Origin: Persicitalea jodogahamensis
Lineage (GTDB): Bacteria > Bacteroidota > Bacteroidia > Cytophagales > Spirosomataceae
Length of the DNA stretch: 64,000 nt
Direction of reading: 5' to 3'
NCBI RefSeq assembly: GCF_014651615.1
Contig: NZ_BMXF01000003.1
Location: 620,001 to 684,000, forward strand
Part shown: positions 9,231-19,467 of the stretch, piece by piece
How positions within the stretch are numbered: the first letter of the stretch is position 1
Layout of the letters: each line of letters starts with the position of its first letter
Program-made: the position numbers and the translations under genes
Notes under the pieces: generated by a model
Database searches by the model: none
Told to the model about the DNA's origin: nothing
The model's input: only the letters and a program-made list of their open reading frames with translations

Positions 9231-9566
9231 ATGGCGGTAACTGCTCTACTCAACACCTTTGAACAAGTCCCCATTGGCGCTTACAAGCGTGCCTATCCCA
9301 ATGAAATTCTCTCCTGTCAGGGCGATCGTAACTATACACACATTTATTTAACTAACGACCGGAAAGTTTTGGTATCACTGACATTAGGCGTTTTGGAATC
9401 GAGGCTGGCATCAAGTCATTTTCTTCGGCTTACCCGCGGCTGGTTGGTAAATAAGTATCATATCCGTGACTTCGATGGTACTTCAGTAACGCTCAGCAAT
9501 GGCCAGACCGTTGAAGTAGCCCGGCGGCGGCGGCATGAAGTATACTTATCATTGAATATGTCCTGA
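9231..9566 (+). CDS. Stand-alone LytTR DNA-binding domain protein
   Basis: This is a small DNA-binding protein without a receiver domain. From the ATG at 9231 it has 111 residues, nearly all of them a LytTR domain: RAYPNEILSCQGDRNYTHIY, then HFLRLTRGWLVNKYHI and the C-terminal GQTVEVARRRRHEV. An in-frame TTG at 9180 would add 17 residues of no clear value. It is divergent from the kinase/LytTR pair, sharing a 175-bp promoter region, so it may compete for the same sites or be a target of the phosphorylated regulator. How it receives a signal, if it does, cannot be seen. Confidence 0.82.
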   Translation: MAVTALLNTFEQVPIGAYKRAYPNEILSCQGDRNYTHIYLTNDRKVLVSLTLGVLESRLASSHFLRLTRGWLVNKYHIRDFDGTSVTLSNGQTVEVARRRRHEVYLSLNMS

Positions 9567-9651
9567 AATTAGCCGATATCACGGATTGAATTCGCGTTGA
9601 TTGGATAACTCGAAGACTATCAGCGATTCGCTGCTGTTAATTCTGTGCAAT

Positions 9652-10788
9652 CTATCTGATGGAAATATACATTTCCCCATCCGAAAACAACTCGTAGGAA
9701 TACTGGCCAGGCGTGTTCAAAATATAGAGGCGCGACTCATTGCCGACACAAAAGGGCTCCGACAGCGTGATAATTCCTGAACCCATGTTAACGATTTGCC
9801 AGCTTTGGCCTTTTCGCTCACTAGCGGGTGGTAAAGTAAAGAACGCATCCCCGCCCTTATGGATATACATAGAAGTCTCAGCCGAGAGATTGGTGTCGGT
9901 CAGGGTGGTAACAAAATTTTGCCGGATCGATGGTAGCGATTTCTTGTGAACTACCCCTTGTTGGTCCACAGTCAACACATCGGAATCCTCATTGCTGTAT
10001 TGGAGACCGCTAACCTGAATTGGGTCGGCTGGGGACGAAACTGTAAGCGCATGGGCGATGACGGTGGTGCCGATGCCCACCTGGCCCGAAAAATAGTTTT
10101 TCAGCTGGGAGGGCGCAATATAAATTCCCCAGCCGTTTTTTATTATGCCGGAATTGACTCCGCGGAAACCTTCGAGCCTGAGTCCGTAAAAGTTTTCGAT
10201 GTGGGCGGCATTGCCCGCATCGTTACTGGTAAAAAGCCTGAGATTGATGAAGTCAAAGTCATCCGTCCGGTAGGGACGGTCGTTGTTGCCAAAAGTACCC
10301 GATACCTTCACGGCTGCCAGCTTGGCTACATTGCCTCCATCGCGGTACCCCAGGGTATCCGGCAAGCCTCGGAACAGATTGAATTCACCCGCGCTGGTGT
10401 GTACGTCGGTGAAGTCAACACCCGATTTGAAATTAGCGTAGTTATTAACTACCAGCCCCTGGGCGCTGTCTTGCGGACGAACTACCATGCCCACCGCGGT
10501 AGAGTCAGGAGTTTCAAGATCGTACCTGGGCTCATTAACCCCTAAATACATTCCGCGCGAAAGAAGTGAATCGTACCTGGTGCTGACGAGCACCATATTC
10601 CGAAGGGGCGTACTGTGCTGTTGAGAAATGGAAACCGCCCCACTTCGCCAGATTTTGGCCGTATCATTCAGGTTGAATTGAGTAGAATCCCTGGCGACCC
10701 TCCAATTGGACTGGGCAAGAATGCTTTTGGAAAACAATAGCATACCAAATATCAGCCCTGAAAACAGGGGCGTAGGGGTTGCTTTCAT
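9652..10788 (-). CDS. Secreted protein of unknown function
   Basis: I do not recognise this gene. It encodes 378 residues with a clear signal peptide (LFSGLIFGMLLFSKSILAQ). The body is rich in Asn, Ser and Gly with beta-type character. Near residue 245 it has SGQVGIGTTVIAHALTVSS, the phrase seen in Bacteroidota surface and tail-fibre-like proteins just before their C-terminal domains. The last 70 residues (AFFTLPPASERKGQSW, then IVNMGSGIITL) look like a small beta-sandwich or fibre tip. It follows a sulfatase on the same strand by 21 bp and may be co-transcribed with it. Confidence 0.75.
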   Translation of the reverse strand: MKATPTPLFSGLIFGMLLFSKSILAQSNWRVARDSTQFNLNDTAKIWRSGAVSISQQHSTPLRNMVLVSTRYDSLLSRGMYLGVNEPRYDLETPDSTAVGMVVRPQDSAQGLVVNNYANFKSGVDFTDVHTSAGEFNLFRGLPDTLGYRDGGNVAKLAAVKVSGTFGNNDRPYRTDDFDFINLRLFTSNDAGNAAHIENFYGLRLEGFRGVNSGIIKNGWGIYIAPSQLKNYFSGQVGIGTTVIAHALTVSSPADPIQVSGLQYSNEDSDVLTVDQQGVVHKKSLPSIRQNFVTTLTDTNLSAETSMYIHKGGDAFFTLPPASERKGQSWQIVNMGSGIITLSEPFCVGNESRLYILNTPGQYSYELFSDGEMYISIR

Positions 10789-10809
10789 AACTTTCTCATT
10801 GAATTCTAA

Positions 10810-12273
10810 CTACTCTACAAATTCCCAAGCCTCAACATGCGAGGGGCTATGCTCTTTCTTTACGATCTGGTCGAATCGGGTAATGAGTTCAGGGTGCCGG
10901 GCGGCGAGGTCGGTTGTTTCGCTTTCGTCCTTTTGCAGATCGTAAAGTTCCCATTTGGCATTTTTGTTTTTCTTCATATCTACCTTGACTCCCTTCCATT
11001 TGCCCATCCGGATGGCAAGTTGGCCGCCCTTCTCCGGATACTCCCAATAGAGGTACTCGTGTTTTTCCTGTTCATCGTTCTTGCCCAGCAAGGTGGGTAA
11101 AAATGAAATTCCGTCGCTGGGAACGGGGTCCGTCTTTACAACGTCCAGCAAGGTGGCAAGTACATCATAGTGCACCCCCACATGGTCGGTTACGCTGCCG
11201 GGCGTGATGCGCCCGGGCCAGCGGGCTACCATCGGCATGCGAATACCACCTTCGTACACATCCATTTTGAGGCCCCGGTACGGACCCACACTTTCAAAAA
11301 ACTTGGCATCGACGCCTCCGTTAAAAGTGGTACCATTATCGGATGTGAAAATTACCAAAGTATTATCGTCGATCCCCAGCTCTTTCAATAAAGTCATTAT
11401 TTCTCCGACTTTGCTATCCATGTAGGTAATCATGGCTGCGTAAGTGGAGAGGGGGTAGGGGGTCGAGGCATAACTCTGCCCGCCGTAGTAGGGCTTTTCA
11501 GGAAAGAGGCCCTTGTATTCTGCCACGGCTTCATCCGGCGCCTGCAGCGATACGTGTGGAATAGTGAAGGGAAGATACAGGAAAAAGGGCCTGTCCTTAT
11601 TTTCCCGTACAAAGCGGACCGCCTTTTCGGCCATTTTGTCGATGGCGTAGTCGTTGCCTTTGTAGTAGTCAAAATCCTTCATGGTCGCCGTTTTAGGGTC
11701 GAGCCGACGGTGTACGTTAATAACGGGATTGTTGAGGGTGTCCCATTTTTCATTTTCCCACAGGTGGGTAGGGTAGTAGTTGTGCGCCTGTTTCTGATCG
11801 TAGTAGCCGTAGAAATAGTCGAAGCCCTGTTTATTGGGGCTCCCACTGCTATACCCCATACCCAGGCCCCACTTGCCAATGGCGGCTGTGCGGTACCCTT
11901 CCTTTTGGAGCACAGTGCCAATCGTGACCGTGCCTGCCGGAAGGGGCATTTGTCCGCGTTCGGTAGAATCAGGGAACCCACCCAGTTCGTAATTGCCCCG
12001 GATGTAGGAATGCCCGGCGTGCTTACCGGTAAGTAGCTGGCAGCGCGACGGTGCGCAGACGGGTGTGCTCGTGTAGTAGTCAGTGAACAGGATGCCTTCT
12101 TTGGCGATCCGGTCGATATTGGGCGTGCGGATCTTCTTCTGGCCGTAACAGCCAAGTTCGGCGTAGCCCAGGTCATCAGCGTAGATATAAACGATATTAG
12201 GCCGGGCAGACTGGCCAAGGGCCGACAGTACGGTCACCGCATGGAAAAGTAGAAGGAGGAAAAATCGGGTCAT
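10810..12273 (-). CDS. Sulfatase (arylsulfatase A type), secreted
   Basis: This is a formylglycine-dependent sulfate ester hydrolase, 487 residues from ATG 12273. It has a signal peptide (MTRFFLLLLFHAVTVLSALG), the metal-binding NIVYIYADDLGYAELGCYG, and the maturation motif C-A-P-S-R with Cys73 as the residue converted to formylglycine. The second signature, GKWGLGMGY, and the metal ligands FTSDNGTTFNGG follow. A start at 12306 would add 11 residues before the signal peptide. It is divergent from the 3-hydroxyacyl-CoA dehydrogenase/sulfatase run across a 114-bp gap. Probable substrate is a sulfated polysaccharide or glycan; no maturation enzyme (FGE or anSME) is encoded in the window. Confidence 0.92.
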   Translation of the reverse strand: MTRFFLLLLFHAVTVLSALGQSARPNIVYIYADDLGYAELGCYGQKKIRTPNIDRIAKEGILFTDYYTSTPVCAPSRCQLLTGKHAGHSYIRGNYELGGFPDSTERGQMPLPAGTVTIGTVLQKEGYRTAAIGKWGLGMGYSSGSPNKQGFDYFYGYYDQKQAHNYYPTHLWENEKWDTLNNPVINVHRRLDPKTATMKDFDYYKGNDYAIDKMAEKAVRFVRENKDRPFFLYLPFTIPHVSLQAPDEAVAEYKGLFPEKPYYGGQSYASTPYPLSTYAAMITYMDSKVGEIMTLLKELGIDDNTLVIFTSDNGTTFNGGVDAKFFESVGPYRGLKMDVYEGGIRMPMVARWPGRITPGSVTDHVGVHYDVLATLLDVVKTDPVPSDGISFLPTLLGKNDEQEKHEYLYWEYPEKGGQLAIRMGKWKGVKVDMKKNKNAKWELYDLQKDESETTDLAARHPELITRFDQIVKKEHSPSHVEAWEFVE

Positions 12274-12387
12274 TGTGAGTAGAAAGGGGTAGTTGTTTAT
12301 TGACAATAATACAAAAAAGGAGCGGCTGGCTCCGAGACAGTATATGCAGCGTTTTGTTGGCTTTCCAAAGAAAGCAATTTAACACGC

Positions 12388-13377
12388 ATGATTACCCAGG
12401 AAATTCCAGTAAGCGTGGTGGGTTTGGGCCTGATGGGATGCAGCATTGCAACCTGCCTGTTAATCGCCGGCCACCCCGTAGTGGCAATAGCCCCCATCGC
12501 TGCCGATCTCGATCACGCCGAAGCCCGCATTAGGGAGCATCTGGAAAAATCGGTTGAAAACGGTTTGGTAGACGAACAGCCCGATTTTTATTTTGAAAAT
12601 CTGATCATCACCGAAGACTATGCGGACCTAGCCACCTGCCGCCTGGCCATTGAATGTACCATCGAAAACGTATTGATTAAGGAGCAGGTCTACAAAAAAA
12701 TAGAGGCCCATCTGCCAGCTGATGCGCTGCTGACCAGCAATACTTCGGCCATCCCGATAAGTACCCTGCAGCAGTTGACACAGCACCCGGCTCGTTTCCT
12801 GGGATTGCACTGGACGGAACCCGCCCACACCACGCGTTTTCTGGAAATTATTTGTGGCGACGAAACCGACCTGAAGAACGGCGAGTACCTCTATGAGTTG
12901 TCGCACAAATGGGGCAAGGAGCCAATATTGGTACGGAAAGACATCGCCGGGTTCATAACCAATCGGCTGATGTATGCCATGTACCGCGAGGCGATCAGCC
13001 TGGTGGAAGGCGGCTATGCCACCGTGGAGGATGTCGACCGCTCATGCCGCAACAATGCCGGATATTTCATGACCATCGCGGGCGTATTCCGCTGGATGGA
13101 TCTGACGGGAGTACCGGCCTACCATACCGTGATGCAGCGCTTGCTGCCCACACTTAACAACAGCACTGAAGTACCTGAACTGATCGATAGAATTGTTCGC
13201 GAAGGGGGACGGGGAGTTGCCAATGCCCACGGTTTCCATGAGTATACGCCCGAAGAGGCAAAGCTATGGGAGGAAACTTTTACCGAGTTCACTTATGACA
13301 TCCGGAAACTGGCCCTGAAATATCCGGGGGACGTAGTGAAAAGGAAGTTGAAAGAACGGGAAGAAGGTAAGGCCTAG
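12388..13377 (+). CDS. 3-hydroxyacyl-CoA dehydrogenase family NAD-dependent enzyme
   Basis: This is an NAD-binding dehydrogenase with 329 residues. The Rossmann motif is at residues 12-17 (GLGLMG). The full catalytic set of the family can be placed: Ser120 (SNTSAIP), His141 (GLHWTEP), Glu153 (FLEII) and Asn192 (GFITNRLM), with spacings close to the known enzymes. The His region reads LHWTEP where fatty-acid enzymes usually have H-F-x-N-P, so the substrate may not be a fatty acyl-CoA. It leads a plus-strand run with two sulfatase genes (47-bp gap), which hints at a role in metabolism of the released sugar or lipid. That is an inference from context. Confidence 0.85.
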   Translation: MITQEIPVSVVGLGLMGCSIATCLLIAGHPVVAIAPIAADLDHAEARIREHLEKSVENGLVDEQPDFYFENLIITEDYADLATCRLAIECTIENVLIKEQVYKKIEAHLPADALLTSNTSAIPISTLQQLTQHPARFLGLHWTEPAHTTRFLEIICGDETDLKNGEYLYELSHKWGKEPILVRKDIAGFITNRLMYAMYREAISLVEGGYATVEDVDRSCRNNAGYFMTIAGVFRWMDLTGVPAYHTVMQRLLPTLNNSTEVPELIDRIVREGGRGVANAHGFHEYTPEEAKLWEETFTEFTYDIRKLALKYPGDVVKRKLKEREEGKA

Positions 13378-13424
13378 TTGATTCATATTTTTTATTTAAA
13401 TTTTTTTGCTGCAAATTCTGATAT

Positions 13425-15212
<1,788 letters not shown>

Positions 15213-15262
15213 AAAAGGTATTTAAGTACCAGACTAATTCAAACATTTTTTTATTGAATACA

Positions 15263-16894
15263 ATGAAAATACCCCACTCGATTTCCTTTGCATTTAGCCT
15301 CTCTCTGGTTTTGCTTGTGACCGCCTGCGGCGGAGCCGACGAAAAAAAGGCGAACAAGCAGCCTAATATTGTCTTCATCATGTCCGACGATCACGCCTAT
15401 CAGGCCATTAGCGCCTACAGCGATAAATTGATCGAAACTCCCAATATTGACCGCATTGCCGAAGGCGGGATGAAGTTTACCAACGCAAGCGTCACCAATT
15501 CTATTTGCGCGCCTTCCCGCGCCGTGATCCTGACGGGGAAGCACAGCCACCTCAATGGCAAGATCGACAATAATTTCCCCTTCGATACCACCCAAATGAC
15601 TTTCCCGCAACTGCTGCAACAGGCGGGTTACCAGACGGCCATGTTCGGCAAGTTGCACTTTGGCAACAATCCCAAAGGCTTTGACGAATTCAAGATACTG
15701 CCTGGGCAAGGCTCGTATTACAACCCGGATTTCATCACTAAAAAAGAAGGAAAAATAACCCTGACGGGTTATGTCACAGACCTCATTACGGACATGACGC
15801 TCAATTGGCTGAAAACCGAGCGGGAGCCGGAAAAGCCATTTTTTCTGATGTACCTGCACAAGGCACCGCACCGCGAGTGGCTTCCTGCCCTGCGGCATTT
15901 GCCCGAGTACACCAAGCGTACTTTCCCGGAACCAGAAACGCTGTATGATGACTACGAGGGCCGGGGTACGGCCGCCAAGACTGCCGAAATGAACATCCTG
16001 AAACACATGTTCTGGGCGGGCGATTCAAAGCTTTATCCGGCATTGGTGGAGAAATTGAATCTGGAAAAAGGCAGAAACACGATCAAAGGCTTTGAACGCG
16101 AAGTGGGCCGCCTGAATCCCGAGCAGCGAGCCGAGTGGGATAAGTACTACCAGCCTATCAGCGACGATTTTGAAGAGAAATACAAAAAAGGGATGGACGA
16201 CCGGGCACTGATGGCGTGGCGCTACCAGCGCTATATGCAGGACTACCTGGGTTGCATCGCCGCCGTGGACGAAGGTGTGGGAGAGGTACTTGACTACTTG
16301 AAAGAGAACGGGCTGGACGAAAACACCATCGTCATGTATACCTCTGATCAGGGATTCTATCTGGGCGAACACGGCTGGTTCGACAAGCGGTTTGTCTATG
16401 AGGAATCGTTCCGGACGCCGTTGTTGGTTCGGTGGCCGGGCGTTATCAAGCCGGGCGCCGTCAATACTCAGATGGTACAGAACCTCGATTTCGCTCCCAC
16501 GTTGCTTACGGCAGCGGGTGTGAAAGTACCCGACGATATGCAGGGGGAAAGCTTAGTGCCGCTCTTCGAGGGTAAAACCGAGAATTTCCGAAAGGCTGCC
16601 TATTATCATTATTACGAGTACCCCGGTGTCCACATGGCCAAGCGCCACTACGCCATCGTGACGGAGGACTACAAGCTCATCCACTTTTACTACGACGTGG
16701 ACGAATGGGAACTGTACGACCGCAAGAAAGACCCGAATGAAATGAAGAATGTCTACGACGATCCGGCGTATGCCGACATTCGGGCCAAGCTGCACAAAGA
16801 CCTCGATGCCCTGCGAGTGAAATACAAGGACTCGAAAGAGTTGGATCAGACGTACATCGAAAAGTCCGGAAAGCCGGAAGATCGAAAGCAGTAA
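15263..16894 (+). CDS. Sulfatase lipoprotein (iduronate-2-sulfatase/choline-sulfatase-like)
   Basis: This is a sulfate ester hydrolase with 543 residues from ATG 15263. It has a lipoprotein signal with the lipobox LVTAC (Cys22), then NIVFIMSDDHAYQAIS, the maturation motif C-A-P-S-R (Cys82), GKLHFGNNPKGFD, and YTSDQGFYLGEHGWFDKR, which is typical of iduronate-sulfatase-like members. A frame open from a TTG at 15209 overlaps the previous stop but precedes the lipoprotein signal, so 15263 is the better start. Being lipid-anchored, it probably acts at the periplasmic or outer-membrane surface on oligosaccharides released by secreted enzymes. A strong terminator follows at 16908-16954. Confidence 0.92.
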   Translation: MKIPHSISFAFSLSLVLLVTACGGADEKKANKQPNIVFIMSDDHAYQAISAYSDKLIETPNIDRIAEGGMKFTNASVTNSICAPSRAVILTGKHSHLNGKIDNNFPFDTTQMTFPQLLQQAGYQTAMFGKLHFGNNPKGFDEFKILPGQGSYYNPDFITKKEGKITLTGYVTDLITDMTLNWLKTEREPEKPFFLMYLHKAPHREWLPALRHLPEYTKRTFPEPETLYDDYEGRGTAAKTAEMNILKHMFWAGDSKLYPALVEKLNLEKGRNTIKGFEREVGRLNPEQRAEWDKYYQPISDDFEEKYKKGMDDRALMAWRYQRYMQDYLGCIAAVDEGVGEVLDYLKENGLDENTIVMYTSDQGFYLGEHGWFDKRFVYEESFRTPLLVRWPGVIKPGAVNTQMVQNLDFAPTLLTAAGVKVPDDMQGESLVPLFEGKTENFRKAAYYHYYEYPGVHMAKRHYAIVTEDYKLIHFYYDVDEWELYDRKKDPNEMKNVYDDPAYADIRAKLHKDLDALRVKYKDSKELDQTYIEKSGKPEDRKQ

Positions 16895-16907
16895 ATAGTA
16901 GTGAAAT

Positions 16908-16954
16908 AGAAAAGGTCGGCGATGGTACCCAAAGTACCCCAGCCGACCTTTTCT
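16908..16954. terminator. Nested palindromic bidirectional terminator
   Basis: A perfect 13-bp stem (16908-16920 with 16942-16954) encloses a second short stem (GGTAC at 16924-16928 with GTACC at 16934-16938). It lies between the convergent sulfatase and M56 genes and has A-rich and T-rich flanks, so it can stop transcripts from both sides. Confidence 0.8.
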
Positions 16955-16972
16955 GTTGAATTCATTTTGCCG

Positions 16973-18979
16973 TCACCTGGACACAAAAGCCGGCCTTTCC
17001 ATTACCTCATCGGCTGGTCGGGTTTCGATCCACCAGAGTTTATCGAGTTTGCGGTCGTAGTAGCGGGCCAATTTGCCTTTGAAAACGGCGATGCGTTTAA
17101 TCTCCGATTTCAGGGGCATGAGGTTACTACTCGTTCCGTAGGTTTGGCGGAAGCCGTCGAGCATGTAAGGCTCTTTTTCAAGTATCGCCAGGTCGAAATC
17201 TTCTGGCTGTACCCATTCGACATTCTGGTCAGTCAGCAAAACCTGGTCCGGGGGCTTTCGGAAAACGGGAAAGGTGAGGTAGAAGAGTTTATTATAGATT
17301 CCTGATCTAATTCCGGCTTCGTCGTACTCACGCTTGGCTGGCTCGATTAAATAGCCCCTAAACTCTCGGTTGATCTCTTCATAATCGACTTTGTCTCCAT
17401 CCAGATAAAATTCAAGCCCCCCTTCGTATCCCAGCAAATGGCGGTCTTTGTTAAAATAGCCATTTCTGAATTTTGTGATGATTTTCAACGGCTTCCAGTA
17501 TTCCTTCTTAAAATCAACAATCAGTCTGTTTCGGGCGACGAATTCAGGTAGTTTTTTTAGAAGTAAATCCTTAGCATCCTTACTTTCCATTTGTACCCTG
17601 CCGCCTCTCGGCTCTATCTCATTCCATACACGATAAAAATCCTGGTGCCCTGATTTCCCATTTTCATTTACAAATTGAATGTTGAAATTAGGATTTGCGT
17701 AGCTGTACCTGCGATTACTGTGATGAACAGACGGGCTTATATCCCTGTACTTTTCCCCTATTGGTTTTAACTCATAGACATAGTCTCCATCAGGCTGGTC
17801 ACGCACATCAATTTTCCAGAAATAAAAGCCATCTTCATCCGTCGAAATCGTCTCCAAAGTTTTGATAGGAACAGAACTCCAATTAATACCTTTCTTCACT
17901 ATTTTGGATACCGTTTTTTCCAGGGCTAGATTGGCAATTGGCTCGCCCGTCTCGGCATCCATTAGTATTCCCGCCAGATATTCAAACTCGACTTCACTGG
18001 ATTCAATCGGAACCATGAGCTGCCCTTTCGCCGAAAAGGTGTCCAATTCTGTTCTGAAAAATGCCAACAGAGCCAGCGTAACCGGAATGAGGTAAAGAAA
18101 GCGGACTAGATAAATTCGGGTGGATTTCAAACGATTCATCATAATGATTCGCTGTTTGAGCGAAGAGAAGTTGAACTGATTCGCCAGCCGAAATTCCGGG
18201 ACACCCGCTACTTTCAGGAGGAGAAATTGGTACGTTCGCGCGTCGGTGCCGTTTTCAAGTACCTCGCGGTCGGCGATGAATTCCAGATTCTGGCGAATGG
18301 CGTGGCGAATGAGCCAGGCAAAGGGATTGTACCAATTAAGAATACAGAGTAGTTCGGCAAACAGGATATCCAGTGTGTGTCGCTGCCGCACGTGCACCAA
18401 TTCGTGCCGCATAATTTCTTCCAGATCGCTGGCCTTGTGCAAATCCGGATTGTAGAAAATGGCATTACCGAAAGAAAAGGGCAGAATTTTTCGGTCGGCA
18501 TGATAGACCTTTATGCCATCAGCATTCGATACGAGTTGGGAGCGGGCTTTTATTCTGGCGAAAGAAATGAGGTAAAAGGCAAAGCGCAGGAGCAACAGAG
18601 CGATGCCCGAGATAATGCACGCAACCAGCAAGTGCGGTATGAAAACGCCCGAATCGCTCTTTTCGAGAATGGGTAGTTGGCTTGGAATTTCCTGGTTTAG
18701 ATTTGAGCGGGTTTGCACTTTGCTGTCGTCGCTTAGGCCGGCGTCGCCGGAAGCTATAAACCGCGTCTCTGCCATCGTGGGAATTCCTGCCAGTTTTTCG
18801 GGGGGCAAGACCTGGTTCAGGTTGATTAGCGGTATAAAGAAGGCCAGAGCGGAGTACACCATCAGGTACCAACGATTCCAATGGTAGAATGTCAGCCGCC
18901 GAAGTACCAATTGGTAAAACAGCCCGACCAATGCCAGGCTGGCGGAGAGTTTTAACAGGTATACCAGGTAGAGAGTCAT
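16973..18979 (-). CDS. M56 family (BlaR1/MecR1-like) membrane metallopeptidase
   Basis: This is a membrane zinc protease that would sense an envelope signal and cleave the BlaI-type repressor encoded upstream. It has 668 residues. The first 300 hold four membrane segments (from MTLYLVYLLKLSASLALVGL) and the cytosolic gluzincin site: His192-Glu193-x-x-His196 (MRHELVHVRQRH) and a downstream Glu in FAELLCILNWYNPFAW. After the last span (YLIPVTLALLAFF) comes a periplasmic part with a carboxypeptidase-regulatory-like domain (EYLAGILMDAETGEPIANL) and a poorly conserved tail. There is no penicillin-binding domain, so the ligand is not predicted to be a beta-lactam. It starts 2 bp after the blaI-like stop. 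Confidence 0.9.
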   Translation of the reverse strand: MTLYLVYLLKLSASLALVGLFYQLVLRRLTFYHWNRWYLMVYSALAFFIPLINLNQVLPPEKLAGIPTMAETRFIASGDAGLSDDSKVQTRSNLNQEIPSQLPILEKSDSGVFIPHLLVACIISGIALLLLRFAFYLISFARIKARSQLVSNADGIKVYHADRKILPFSFGNAIFYNPDLHKASDLEEIMRHELVHVRQRHTLDILFAELLCILNWYNPFAWLIRHAIRQNLEFIADREVLENGTDARTYQFLLLKVAGVPEFRLANQFNFSSLKQRIIMMNRLKSTRIYLVRFLYLIPVTLALLAFFRTELDTFSAKGQLMVPIESSEVEFEYLAGILMDAETGEPIANLALEKTVSKIVKKGINWSSVPIKTLETISTDEDGFYFWKIDVRDQPDGDYVYELKPIGEKYRDISPSVHHSNRRYSYANPNFNIQFVNENGKSGHQDFYRVWNEIEPRGGRVQMESKDAKDLLLKKLPEFVARNRLIVDFKKEYWKPLKIITKFRNGYFNKDRHLLGYEGGLEFYLDGDKVDYEEINREFRGYLIEPAKREYDEAGIRSGIYNKLFYLTFPVFRKPPDQVLLTDQNVEWVQPEDFDLAILEKEPYMLDGFRQTYGTSSNLMPLKSEIKRIAVFKGKLARYYDRKLDKLWWIETRPADEVMERPAFVSR

Positions 18980-18981
18980 GA

Positions 18982-19341
18982 TTATTTGGGTTTATTTTCT
19001 ATCAAATCAATCAATTCCCGAAGCTCCTCTGCGTTGATTTTGTCTTTCTCCACAAAAAAGCTGACCAACTCTTTGTAGGAATTTGCGAAGTAATCCTTCA
19101 CGACGTTGCCCAGGAATTTTTGTTTGTAGTCGGCTTCTTCAATTGTCGGGGCGTACAGCAGCGTGTTTCCAATCAATTCACTTTTTACGTAACCTTTCTT
19201 TTCCAGATTCTTGACTGTAGAAGCCAGGGTAGTATAGGGCGGCGGCTCGTCGAAATGCTCTATAAACGACTTGATGTTCCCTGAGCCTGTTTTCCAGACG
19301 GCCCGCATGGCTTCTTCTTCCTGTTGGGTTAGTTTTTCCAT
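18982..19341 (-). CDS. BlaI/MecI/CopY-family transcriptional repressor
   Basis: This is a winged-helix repressor with 119 residues: LTQQEEEAMRAVWKTGSGN starts the wHTH domain, PPYTTLASTVKNLEKKGYV is the recognition segment typical of the family, and a dimerising tail follows (KDYFANSYKELVSFFVE). It is the first gene of a two-gene unit with the M56 protease and probably represses its own promoter through the two abutting dyads at 19344-19381, which begin only 3 bp upstream of this start codon. Release by M56 cleavage is established for BlaI/MecI and inferred here. Confidence 0.93.
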   Translation of the reverse strand: MEKLTQQEEEAMRAVWKTGSGNIKSFIEHFDEPPPYTTLASTVKNLEKKGYVKSELIGNTLLYAPTIEEADYKQKFLGNVVKDYFANSYKELVSFFVEKDKINAEELRELIDLIENKPK

Positions 19342-19343
19342 TA

Positions 19344-19381
19344 TCTACGATTTTTTCGTAAATCTACGAGAGTTTCGTAGA
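19344..19381. promoter_or_regulatory. Two abutting 19-bp dyads, probable BlaI-type operators
   Basis: Positions 19363-19381 form a perfect inverted repeat TCTACGA-N5-TCGTAGA. Positions 19344-19362 hold the same structure with one mismatch (TCTACGA-N5-TCGTAAA). The two sites abut without a spacer and end 3 bp from the repressor start codon, in the gap shared with the divergent TonB-C-domain gene. Layout and symmetry fit a self-regulating BlaI-type operator. Confidence 0.8.
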
Positions 19382-19467
19382 AAAGCAAATGGTATCAAAA
19401 AAAATAGTGATTGGCATCAATTGTATCGTTGTTGATCAGTACTTTTATCAAAAACTACACAACTCCG

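Noticed and set aside
9946-10545. Plus-strand 199-codon frame opposite the orphan secreted protein
   Set aside because: The minus frame has a signal peptide and a known VGIGTT motif; the plus frame has neither.
15251-16006. Minus-strand 251-codon frame opposite the third sulfatase
   Set aside because: The sulfatase frame carries the lipobox and the CAPSR motif; the antisense frame is a by-product of codon use.
16973-19341. M56/BlaI pair as a beta-lactam resistance system
   Set aside because: The sensor has no penicillin-binding domain and no beta-lactamase gene is present.
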